Assembly: GCA_903821715.1 (NCBI GenBank)
Contig: CAIJMB010000077.1
Location: forward strand, 1-14,654
Origin: an uncultured Flavobacteriales bacterium
Lineage (GTDB): Bacteria > Bacteroidota > Bacteroidia > Flavobacteriales > Schleiferiaceae
Length of the DNA: 14,654 nucleotides
Direction: 5' to 3'
This document shows, one piece after another, positions 7,321 through 14,436 of this stretch (position 1 is the stretch's first letter; each line of letters opens with the position of its first letter). The notes below the pieces were generated by a model. The model was not told the origin of the DNA and ran no database searches. It was given only the letters and a program-made list of their open reading frames with translations. The position numbers and the translations under genes are program-made.

Positions 7321-8228
7321 GCGCCTTGAACGGTTTGAACAAATAAATCGTGGATGCTGGGAACCACCTCTTCAAATTGGTAGACGTTGACCTGCGGTGC
7401 CAACGCGGCGAGCAGGCGCGACGCGTCGTCAATTTCGGCGCGGAACCGGGCCGCCACAATTCCCTGGGCCTCGCGACGGTGGTCGGTCAGCTCAGCGCCC
7501 TCGGGGAGGTTGAGGCTGGTCGGGTCTTCGCTGCGGTAGCGCAGTACAAACTGCCCCGAGCGGTGGCGGTCCTTGAGCTCTTGAATGCTTCCATGCAGCA
7601 CGTTCTGGCCCTGGTTGATTAGTGCGATGTGGCTGCAAAGCTCTTCGACACTCTCCATTCGGTGGGTCGAAAAGATGAGTGTGCGGCCTTCGCGGTTCAG
7701 GCGCAGCATTTCTTCGCGGATCAGTTGCGCATTGATGGGGTCAAATCCCGAGAAGGGTTCGTCAAAAATGAGCAGTTCGGGTTCGTGCAGCACTGTCGTG
7801 ATGAACTGGACCTTTTGGGCCATTCCCTTTGAGAGGTCGCTGACTTTTTTGTCCCACCAGCCCTGGAGTTCCCAGCGTTCAAACCATGCGCGAAGGCGCT
7901 GCTTGGCGTCCGAGGTTGAGAGTCCGCGCAGCTGCGCCAGGTACATGGCCTGTTCGCCCACCTTCATGCCTTTGTACAGGCCGCGCTCTTCGGGCAGGTA
8001 ACCGATGCGCTTCGTGGCGTCCGGCCCCAGTGGAGCCCCAAAGAGCTCAATTCGGCCCTCGTCGGGCGCCAAAATGCGGTTGGCAATGCGGATGAAGGTG
8101 GTTTTGCCGGCCCCGTTGGGTCCGAGGAGGCCAAAAAGGCTGCCTTGGGGAATCTCCATGTCGAGGCCGCGAAGGGCGTGGTGCGACGCGTAGCGCTTGT
8201 GCAGGCCGGTGGCGGTAAGGGCGTTCAT
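7317..8228 (-). CDS. ABC transporter ATP-binding protein (NatA-like, with DUF4162-type C-terminus)
   Basis: This 303-residue nucleotide-binding subunit has Walker A GPNGAGKT (36-43), Q-loop region YLPEERGLY (77-85), signature LSKGMAQKVQ (132-141), Walker B LLIFDE (152-157) with PFSGFDP after it, and the switch histidine H189 in STHRME. The signature is LSKGM rather than LSGGQ, normal for the NatA/ABC-2 exporter subfamily. Residues from about 215 on form the extra C-terminal domain often annotated DUF4162. It pairs with the permease whose ATG overlaps its stop codon. Its ATG (8228) is only two bases from a seven-unit heptamer repeat that fills the gap to mfd, so there is no Shine-Dalgarno sequence. 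Expression therefore probably depends on read-through from fbp-mfd, unless a promoter lies inside mfd. Confidence 0.94.
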   Translation of the reverse strand: MNALTATGLHKRYASHHALRGLDMEIPQGSLFGLLGPNGAGKTTFIRIANRILAPDEGRIELFGAPLGPDATKRIGYLPEERGLYKGMKVGEQAMYLAQLRGLSTSDAKQRLRAWFERWELQGWWDKKVSDLSKGMAQKVQFITTVLHEPELLIFDEPFSGFDPINAQLIREEMLRLNREGRTLIFSTHRMESVEELCSHIALINQGQNVLHGSIQELKDRHRSGQFVLRYRSEDPTSLNLPEGAELTDHRREAQGIVAARFRAEIDDASRLLAALAPQVNVYQFEEVVPSIHDLFVQTVQGA

Positions 8229-8230
8229 AC

Positions 8231-8279
8231 TAGTTGCTGGTTGCTAGTTGCTGGTTGCTAGTTGCTAGTTGCTGGTTGG
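8231..8279. repeat. Degenerate heptanucleotide tandem repeat, 7 units of T(A/G)GTTGC
   Basis: Seven head-to-tail 7-base units run without a gap. On the + strand the variable second base reads A, G, A, G, A, A, G, and the last unit ends in G instead of C. Part of the array forms a 14-base higher-order unit, TAGTTGCTGGTTGC, present twice in a row at 8231-8258. On the coding (minus) strand the units read GCAACTA or GCAACCA. They encode the last six residues of Mfd (QPATSN) and its TAG stop, then fill the rest of the gap to within two bases of the ABC ATPase start codon. Seven is not a multiple of three, so each unit shifts the frame, and only the A-type units contain TAG. Similar short heptamer arrays are known from cyanobacteria (STRR elements), and I recall comparable arrays in Bacteroidota. 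Whether this one is dispersed in the genome cannot be seen here. Confidence 0.95.
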
Positions 8280-11200
8280 GGTTCAGACCAAGATGTTAAG
8301 AATCCGATAGCCTCGTCCACCGAGCGCACGGCATCGACGACAAGGTAGCTGCGTTGGTCTTTTTGCTTCATTTGAAAGCGTTGCGGATTGCGCTGCAGGT
8401 CCCGCAAAAACTGACCCAAAACGTGTTCCGGTATCGAAAAGTTGGCGTCGTCGGGGAAGTAGGCCATCAACTTGCCCATCTTGATGCGGATTTTCTCCAT
8501 TCCCATGGACTGCCCGAGCCATCGAATGTGCAGCGAACGCAAAAGGTTTTCAGCCGCAGGCGGAAGCGCTCCAAACCGATCGACCAAGCCGAGGCGGTAG
8601 GCCTCAAGCGCCTCTGGTCCGTGCAGGGCGTCGAGCTCGCGGTAAATGCGAAGGCGTTCCTCGACCGAGTTCACGTAGGCATCGGGCAAAAGGAGTTCCC
8701 AGTCGGTATCGAGCTGGCATTCTTTGGTTTGCGACCATCCGCCGCGTTGGTCCTCGTAGAGGTCCTTGAACTCGGACTGCTTGAGCTCTTCGACCGCTTC
8801 GGCGAGTAGCTTTTGGTAGGTTTCAAAGCCCAGGTCGTTGATGAATCCGGATTGTTCCGCGCCCAAGAGATCGCCGGCGCCGCGGATTTCGAGGTCGCGT
8901 AGGGCAATTTTGAATCCGGATCCCAGGTCGCTAAACTGTTCAAGCGCTTGCAAACGCTTGCGCGCTTCTTCGGGCAGTCCGCCCAAGGGGGGCGACACGA
9001 GGTAGCAAAACGCCTTGCGGTTGCTGCGGCCCACCCGGCCTCGCATTTGGTGCAGGTCGCTGAGACCAAACATGTGCGCATCGAGAATGACGATGGTGTT
9101 GGCGTTGGGCACGTCCAAGCCGTTTTCGACGATGGTGGTGCTCACCAAGACGTCGAAGCGCTGTTCCATGAATCCCACAATTAGCTCTTCCATTTCGTGG
9201 CCATCCATTTGGCCATGGCCCGTGGCTATTCGGGCGTCCGGAACTAGTCGCTGCAGCATTCCCGCGACCTCAGTCAGGTTTTGGATGCGGTTGTTGATAA
9301 TGTAGACTTGGCCACCTCGGCTTATTTCATAGCTGATGGCGTCCCGAATGCGTTCTTCGTTGAATCCGATAAGGTAGGTGTCTACGGGCTGGCGGTTGGG
9401 GGGCGGAGTGGTCATCACGCTCAGGTCGCGCGCTGACATTAGCGAAAACTGCAGGGTGCGCGGAATCGGCGTGGCCGAAAGCGTCAGCGTGTCAATATTC
9501 GCCTTAAACGTTTTAAGCTTGTCTTTGGCGTTGACTCCGAATTTTTGTTCTTCGTCGACAATCATCAGCCCAAGGTTTTTGAATTTGAGGTCCTTGCCGA
9601 GGATTCGGTGGGTTCCGATCAAAATGTCAATTTTGCCGTCCTCGAGATCCTTCAGTACCGCCTTAGTCTCTTTGGCCGTGCGCGACCGATTGAGGTAGTC
9701 CACGCGCGCGGGCAGCCCGTCCAAACGCTTCGTGAACGTGCGGAAGTGCTGAAACGCCAGCAGCGTCGTCGGAACCAGCACCGCCACTTGCTTGCTGTCG
9801 GCCACGGCCTTGAAGGCGGCCCGCACCGCGATTTCAGTCTTGCCAAAGCCCACGTCGCCGCATATCAGGCGGTCCATGGGGATCGAGGACTCCATGTCGG
9901 CTTTAATGTCGGCCGTGGCCTTCATTTGGTCGGGCGTGTCTTCGTAGGCAAATGAGGCTTCGAGCTCGTGCTGCAGGTAGCTGTCGGGGCTGTAGGCAAA
10001 GCCCTTGGCTTCGCGCCGTTTCGCGTACAACTTGATCAGATCAAAGGCCACCTCTTTGACGCGACGCTTCGTCTTGCTCTTGGCATTGTGCCAGGCTGGC
10101 GAACCGAGCTTGCTCAATGAAGGCTCCGTGCCCTCCTTGGTAGCATAGGGTGAAATCTTATGCAGGCTGTGTATGCTGACGTACAGCACGTCGCTGTCGC
10201 GGTACACGAGCTTGATGGCTTCTTGCTTGACGCCGCCAACGTCGATTTTTTGAAGGCCGCCGAACTTCCCGATTCCGTGGTCGATGTGCGCCACAAAGTC
10301 ACCCACTTGAAGCGCGTTGAGCTCTTTAAGCGTCAGCGCCTGGGCTTGCTCGTGCTGGTCGCGAATCGTGAAGCGTTGGTAGCGCTCAAACAAGTCGTGG
10401 TCGACGTAAGCGACCAGGCCAGCTTCGGGGTCTTCCCAGCCGCGGTGCAGGGCGCCGTCGATCCAGTTCACCTCCAGCCCCTCATTCAAGTCATGCAAAA
10501 TGGCCTTGAGGCGCTCGCGCTGGCTCTCTTGGCCGCACATAATCCACAGCGCGCGACCGGCCTGTCGGTGGCCATCCAGCGTTTGGGCGAGCAGGTCAAA
10601 CTTCTTGGCAAAGGCGGGTTGGGCTAGGGTGTGCCACGAGGCGGAATCGCTCGGAACTCCATCCACCGCAATGGCCCGTCCCGCCAGTTCGCGGTCCCAC
10701 TCGGCTCCGCGCACATAGAGCTCGTGGGGTTCGAGGCGGCGCACCACGCTGTGCAGCCCAACAAATGCCTCTTCGGCCAGGCGGTAGACTCGGTCGAGCT
10801 TTTCGAGCGCCACTTCGGGCCGTTCGACCCACACCAGTGCCTTGGGGCCGGCATAGGACGTCAGCGACTCGCGCCGCTCGGTGCTCGACTTGTCTTCGAC
10901 GTTGGGTACCAGCGTCATGCGTTCCACCTGCTGTAGTGTCAGCTGGTCCACCACGTCAAACGTGCGGATACTTTCGACTTCGGAACCAAAAAACTCTAGG
11001 CGGTGCGGCTCGGGGTGGGCGAACGAGAACACATCGACGATTCCGCCCCGAACCGAGAACTGGCCGGGCTTTTCGACAAAATCTACGCGCTCAAAGTGCA
11101 ACTCAAAGAGGTACTCGTTCAGGAATCCCACGTCGAGGCGGGCGCCCACGGCAACCTCCATGCTCCGGGCGTCGAGCTGGCCCCGCGTGATGACTTTTTC

Positions 11201-11596
11201 GGCGATGGCTTCGGGGTACGACACCACGATAATGGGCTGGTCGCCGCGCAGGCGGTCGAGCACCTCAGCCCGAAGCCCAATGTTGGAGTTGTCGGTCTGG
11301 TCGCGGTCGGCATAAGGGCGGCGGTACGAATCCGGAAAGAACAGTACCGATCCTTGGGGAAGAAGTTTTTCGAGGTCGTTCAAAAAGTAGGCTGCCTCTT
11401 CTTTGTCGCTGCGCAGGATCACCATACTGCGCTTTAGCTCGAGCAGGGCCGAGGCCGCTACTAGGGCCTTCAGCGAACCCGCGGCGCCTGAAATCGCGAC
11501 TCGCTCACCATTGGGCGCAGTGGCCCAGTGGCGCAGAAACTCGTTGAGGCGGCGGTCGCCGCGGTAAAGACTTAGGAGTGAATTCGGTACGGCCAC
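8258..11596 (-). CDS. mfd: Transcription-repair coupling factor Mfd
   Basis: At 1112 residues this is a full-length Mfd. Mfd is the ATP-driven DNA translocase that pushes RNA polymerase stalled at lesions off the DNA and recruits UvrA for nucleotide excision repair. The N-terminal ~400 residues are the UvrB-like module (FPDSYRRPYADRD and GQFSVRGGIVDVFSF are recognisable). The CarD-type RNA-polymerase-interaction domain begins with VGDFVAHIDHGIGKFGG near residue 430. The helicase motor has Walker A GDVGFGKT (580-587), the DEEQ box (681-684), SATPIPRTLQ, and motif VI RGRVGRS (852-858). The TRCF domain follows to ~1080. The start is GTG (11596-11594), eight bases after the fbp stop; no Shine-Dalgarno is present. 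The final residues QPATSN and the stop codon lie inside a heptamer repeat, so the native C-terminus has been replaced or extended by repeat sequence. Confidence 0.97.
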   Translation of the reverse strand: MAVPNSLLSLYRGDRRLNEFLRHWATAPNGERVAISGAAGSLKALVAASALLELKRSMVILRSDKEEAAYFLNDLEKLLPQGSVLFFPDSYRRPYADRDQTDNSNIGLRAEVLDRLRGDQPIIVVSYPEAIAEKVITRGQLDARSMEVAVGARLDVGFLNEYLFELHFERVDFVEKPGQFSVRGGIVDVFSFAHPEPHRLEFFGSEVESIRTFDVVDQLTLQQVERMTLVPNVEDKSSTERRESLTSYAGPKALVWVERPEVALEKLDRVYRLAEEAFVGLHSVVRRLEPHELYVRGAEWDRELAGRAIAVDGVPSDSASWHTLAQPAFAKKFDLLAQTLDGHRQAGRALWIMCGQESQRERLKAILHDLNEGLEVNWIDGALHRGWEDPEAGLVAYVDHDLFERYQRFTIRDQHEQAQALTLKELNALQVGDFVAHIDHGIGKFGGLQKIDVGGVKQEAIKLVYRDSDVLYVSIHSLHKISPYATKEGTEPSLSKLGSPAWHNAKSKTKRRVKEVAFDLIKLYAKRREAKGFAYSPDSYLQHELEASFAYEDTPDQMKATADIKADMESSIPMDRLICGDVGFGKTEIAVRAAFKAVADSKQVAVLVPTTLLAFQHFRTFTKRLDGLPARVDYLNRSRTAKETKAVLKDLEDGKIDILIGTHRILGKDLKFKNLGLMIVDEEQKFGVNAKDKLKTFKANIDTLTLSATPIPRTLQFSLMSARDLSVMTTPPPNRQPVDTYLIGFNEERIRDAISYEISRGGQVYIINNRIQNLTEVAGMLQRLVPDARIATGHGQMDGHEMEELIVGFMEQRFDVLVSTTIVENGLDVPNANTIVILDAHMFGLSDLHQMRGRVGRSNRKAFCYLVSPPLGGLPEEARKRLQALEQFSDLGSGFKIALRDLEIRGAGDLLGAEQSGFINDLGFETYQKLLAEAVEELKQSEFKDLYEDQRGGWSQTKECQLDTDWELLLPDAYVNSVEERLRIYRELDALHGPEALEAYRLGLVDRFGALPPAAENLLRSLHIRWLGQSMGMEKIRIKMGKLMAYFPDDANFSIPEHVLGQFLRDLQRNPQRFQMKQKDQRSYLVVDAVRSVDEAIGFLTSWSEPQPATSN

Positions 11597-11604
11597 AAAT
11601 AGCT

Positions 11605-12612
11605 TCAGCCGCGAAGAAATCCCTCGGCTTCGAGGACCATCGCGGTGGAGCCGGCAAAGTACGGCACCCTTTGGTGAAGTTCTTCAGGCATGAGGTCCAA
11701 AATCCGCTCAAATCCGTCGGTGGCCCGTCCGCCCGCTTGCTCGGCGATAAAGGCGAGCGGATTGCACTCGTACAGCAGGCGCAGCTTGCCCTTCGGGCTC
11801 TTGGTTCCGGTGGGGTAGATGTAGATTCCACCCTTGAGCATGTTGCGGTGAAAGTCGCTCACCAGTGACCCGATGTAGCGCGACGTGTAGGGCCGGTCAG
11901 TGGCCGGATCCAGCTCTTGGCAGTACTTGATGTAGCGCTTGACTCCGTCAGGGAAGTGCACGTAGTTGCCCTCGTTGATCGAGTAAATCACGCCGCGTTC
12001 GGGCATGCGAATGTTCTCGTGGCTGAGCAAAAAGGTTCCGAGCGAAGGGTCAAGCGTAAAACCGTGCACGCCGTGGCCAGTGGTGTACACCAAAATGGTC
12101 GACGAGCCGTAGATCACGTAGCCCGCGGCAACTTGCGCGTTGCCAGGCTGTAGAAAGTCCTCGAGCTGCACTGGCGTTCCGACCGGCGTGACTCGGCGGT
12201 AAATGCTAAAAATGGTTCCGATCGAGACGTTGACGTCGACGTTGCTCGAGCCGTCCAACGGATCCATGGCCACGATGTACTTGGCGTTGGCGTGAATAGG
12301 GTCGGTGAAGGCGATGAAATCTTCGAGCTCTTCAGAGGCTACGCCGGCCACTTCGCCGCGCTGGCGCAAGGCCTTGATGAACACGTCGTTGGCGTATACG
12401 TCCAGCTTCATTTGGCGCTCGCCCTGCACGTTGTCGTCGTCGGTGGCGCCGAGAATGTCGGCGATTCCGGCTCTATTGATTTCGCGGTTGACGACTTTGG
12501 CGGCCAAGCGAATGGCCGAAAGAAGGGCGGTCAGCTCCCCTTTGGCGTAGGGAAACATTTCTTGGTTTTCGACCAAGTACTCGCCCAGCGTAATAGCGCG
12601 TGCTGCACTCAT
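11605..12612 (-). CDS. fbp: Fructose-1,6-bisphosphatase class 1
   Basis: This 335-residue cytosolic enzyme removes the 1-phosphate of fructose 1,6-bisphosphate in gluconeogenesis. The metal-binding acidic residues are visible: E95/E96 (SEELEDF) and MDPLDGSSNVDVNVSIGTIF, with D117, D120 and G121-S123. The substrate-binding section IGSLVSDFHRNMLKGGIYIYP (starting about residue 248) and the C-terminal ECNPLAFIAEQAGG (282-295) are also standard. The length is normal for class 1 enzymes. The frame is open 171 bases further upstream over the divergent GNAT gene. The ATG at 12612 was chosen because the family alignment starts there and a plausible -7 box lies about 24 bases before it. It is the first gene of the minus-strand run fbp-mfd-ABC-ABC-ppx-regulator; its TGA is eight bases before the mfd GTG. 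Confidence 0.96.
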   Translation of the reverse strand: MSAARAITLGEYLVENQEMFPYAKGELTALLSAIRLAAKVVNREINRAGIADILGATDDDNVQGERQMKLDVYANDVFIKALRQRGEVAGVASEELEDFIAFTDPIHANAKYIVAMDPLDGSSNVDVNVSIGTIFSIYRRVTPVGTPVQLEDFLQPGNAQVAAGYVIYGSSTILVYTTGHGVHGFTLDPSLGTFLLSHENIRMPERGVIYSINEGNYVHFPDGVKRYIKYCQELDPATDRPYTSRYIGSLVSDFHRNMLKGGIYIYPTGTKSPKGKLRLLYECNPLAFIAEQAGGRATDGFERILDLMPEELHQRVPYFAGSTAMVLEAEGFLRG

Positions 12613-12629
12613 AGCGTGGTTATCAAGGG

Positions 12630-12663
12630 TTGCAGTAAAGATAGCGGAATCGCTGTACTTTCG
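12630..12663 (+). promoter_or_regulatory. Bacteroidota-type promoter (TTG -33, TACTTTCG -7) for GNAT-lysC
   Basis: TTG at 12630-12632 and TACTTTCG at 12656-12663 are 26 bases apart start to start, the spacing of the Bacteroidota -33/-7 promoter (TTG ... TAnnTTTG). The predicted transcription start is near 12668-12670. This supports the ATG at 12692 as the GNAT start, with a leader of about 22 bases. The in-frame GTG at 12668 would lie at the transcript 5' end. Confidence 0.65.
12636..12643 (-). promoter_or_regulatory. Probable -7 promoter box (TATCTTTA) for fbp and the downstream operon
   Basis: On the minus strand TATCTTTA matches the Bacteroidota -7 consensus TAnnTTTG except for the last base, and lies 23 bases before the fbp ATG at 12612. 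No clear TTG sits at the usual -33 position. It interleaves with the + strand promoter of the GNAT gene: the + strand -33 TTG (12630-12632) lies just downstream of this box, near its likely transcription start. Confidence 0.5.
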
Positions 12664-12691
12664 CCGTGTGGAGGCCCATTCCGTGGAAATT

Positions 12692-13171
12692 ATGATTCGC
12701 AAAGCCACTGCGGCCGACGTGCCTGCGGTGCTCGGACTCGTGCGCATTTTGGCGGAATTCGAACGCGCACCCCACGAAGTCACCCTGACGGAATCCCAAA
12801 TGGTCGCCGACCTCGAATCAGGCCATTTTGACGCCTGGTTGGCGTGGAATCCCCGCGGCGAGGCCGTCGGACTAGTGCTGTGCCACCGTCGTTACTCGAC
12901 CTGGAAAGGCCTTACTGCCCACCTTGAAGACCTAGTGGTACTCGAGTCCTACCGCGGTCACGGCCTCGGTCGCCGCCTGCTCGAGGTCGCCGTGGCCTGG
13001 GCGCAATCCATTGGCGCCCAGCGACTCCACTGGGAGGTTCTCGACTGGAACCAGCCGGCCATCGACTTTTACGAGGGCCTCGGGGCCGACCTCAACCGCG
13101 ACTGGATTCCGTGCCGATTGGCCGGGGACTCGCTCGCCCAATTCACCTTTCGAACCCCCCGCTTGCTTTGA
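12692..13171 (+). CDS. GNAT family N-acetyltransferase (SSAT-like)
   Basis: From ATG 12692 (MIRKATAADV) the protein is 159 residues, a single GNAT domain. The acetyl-CoA pyrophosphate loop is RGHGLG (88-93), fitting (Q/R)xxGx(G/A). The stretch EDLVVLESYRGHGLG before it, and VLDWNQPAIDFYEGLGA (116-132) with N120 and the general-acid tyrosine Y127, resemble the diamine acetyltransferase (SSAT) branch. Family members acetylate polyamines, thialysine or other small amines; the substrate here is not determined. An in-frame GTG at 12668 would add eight residues but falls at the predicted transcript start, so it is less likely. The TGA stop shares bases with the proposed TTG start of lysC, suggesting that this gene is translated together with the amino-acid biosynthesis gene. 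Confidence 0.9.
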   Translation: MIRKATAADVPAVLGLVRILAEFERAPHEVTLTESQMVADLESGHFDAWLAWNPRGEAVGLVLCHRRYSTWKGLTAHLEDLVVLESYRGHGLGRRLLEVAVAWAQSIGAQRLHWEVLDWNQPAIDFYEGLGADLNRDWIPCRLAGDSLAQFTFRTPRLL

Positions 13172-14427
13172 GTACGTGGTCCATTTTTAAGTTCGGCGGA
13201 GCCTCGGTCAAAGACCCCGAAGCCCTGCGCAACGCCGTGCGCCTGGTGCGCGCCTACGGAACCCATCCGCTACTGGTCGTCGTTTCGGCCATGGGCAAAA
13301 CCACCAACGCCCTCGAACGCTACATCCAGGCCCGCGAGTTGGGCGATACTTCCGGCGCCACTGCGGAGCTCGACGGCATTAAAGCCTTTCACGGCCAAAT
13401 GGCGCGCGATCTCGGGCTGCTCGACGCCGAGCTACTGGCCCAGCTCGACGCGCTTTGGGCTGCGGCCGAGCGCGTGGATTCTCTTCAAGCCTACAACCCG
13501 CGATATGATGCGGTCGTTTCACTTGGTGAGTTGGCTTCGTCACGCATCCTTGCCGCCGCACTCAAGGCCGACGGCCAAGATGCGGCATGGCTTGACGCCC
13601 GCCAGGTGCTTGCCACTGACGCGGTCTACCGCCGAGCCACGGTCGATTGGGATCAAACCGCCGCCCGCACGATGGCCGCCCTGGCCCAGCCCGCTGCGGT
13701 TACCGTCACCCAAGGCTTCATCGGTGCGGCTCCCGACGGAACCACCACGACGTTGGGCCGCGAGGGTTCCGACTACAGTGCAGCAATTTTTGCCAACGTA
13801 CTCAAGGCGAGTAGCTTGAGCATTTGGAAGGACGTTCCCGGCATGCTCAGCGGCGACCCCAAGGTGTTTCCGTCGGTGGTTCGCCTCGAACAGGTTCCGT
13901 ACCGCGAGGCCATCGAACTGGCCTTTTACGGCGCCAGCATCATCCATCCCAAGACCATTCAGCCACTTGAACAGGGCGGAACCACCCTGCGCATCCGATC
14001 CTTCGTCGACCCCGAGGCCCCCGGAACTGAAGTGGGCCCCTTTGCCGCGCTGACGCCTGAGGTTCCGTGCTGGATCCGCCACGAAAACCAGGTGCTTATT
14101 GAGGTTTCGAGCCGAGACCTCAGCTTTTTGTCAGAGGGCCACCTCAGCGAGGTCTACCGCATTTTTGCCGAAGAGGGCCTGCTGGTGCGTGCCGCCCAGC
14201 ACACCGCCTTGTCGACCCGGTTTGCGGTGAACGACGACCGCGTAGCGGTTCCGCGCGCCCTCGAACGCCTCAATACCCCCTACCGCGCCACTGCCGAATA
14301 CGGACTTAGGCTGACTACAGTGCGCCGCCCCGACGCCGAGTCACTGGCCACCTTGCTCGCTGGGGGACCGCTGCGCATGGTGTTACGAAATCATGAAGTC
14401 GCCCAGGTGCTGACGGCACCGAACTAA
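13168..14427 (+). CDS. lysC: Aspartate kinase, monofunctional with C-terminal ACT domains
   Basis: Aspartokinase phosphorylates aspartate, the entry step to lysine, threonine, methionine and diaminopimelate. The kinase core shows FKFGGASV (7-14), VVVSAMGKTTNALE (37-50), SLGELASSRI (118-127), TLGREGSDYSAAI (195-207) and WKDVPGMLSGDP (220-231). The C-terminal ~120 residues, from HENQVLIEVSSRDLSFL on, fit the regulatory ACT region that mediates feedback inhibition. The start is best placed at TTG 13168, overlapping the GNAT TGA as TTGA. The FKFGG strand begins six residues later, and no in-frame ATG lies near it. A GTG at 13111 would add 19 residues encoded over the GNAT gene. The result is 419 residues, normal for a monofunctional enzyme without a homoserine dehydrogenase domain. 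A downstream gene starts nine bases after the stop. Confidence 0.95.
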   Translation: MSTWSIFKFGGASVKDPEALRNAVRLVRAYGTHPLLVVVSAMGKTTNALERYIQARELGDTSGATAELDGIKAFHGQMARDLGLLDAELLAQLDALWAAAERVDSLQAYNPRYDAVVSLGELASSRILAAALKADGQDAAWLDARQVLATDAVYRRATVDWDQTAARTMAALAQPAAVTVTQGFIGAAPDGTTTTLGREGSDYSAAIFANVLKASSLSIWKDVPGMLSGDPKVFPSVVRLEQVPYREAIELAFYGASIIHPKTIQPLEQGGTTLRIRSFVDPEAPGTEVGPFAALTPEVPCWIRHENQVLIEVSSRDLSFLSEGHLSEVYRIFAEEGLLVRAAQHTALSTRFAVNDDRVAVPRALERLNTPYRATAEYGLRLTTVRRPDAESLATLLAGGPLRMVLRNHEVAQVLTAPN

Positions 14428-14436
14428 CTTAGCTGC

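Noticed and set aside
8231..8279. CRISPR-like array
   Set aside because: Units are 7 bases, directly adjacent with no spacers, and no cas genes are present; it is a simple tandem repeat.
8354..8809. 151-residue + strand frame (and several similar ones) inside mfd
   Set aside because: These are shadows of the strongly conserved Mfd reading frame, with no start signal or recognisable motif.
12613..12783. 57-residue N-terminal extension of fructose-bisphosphatase
   Set aside because: It is antisense to the start of the GNAT gene and crosses both promoter boxes; the enzyme family begins at the ATG 12612.
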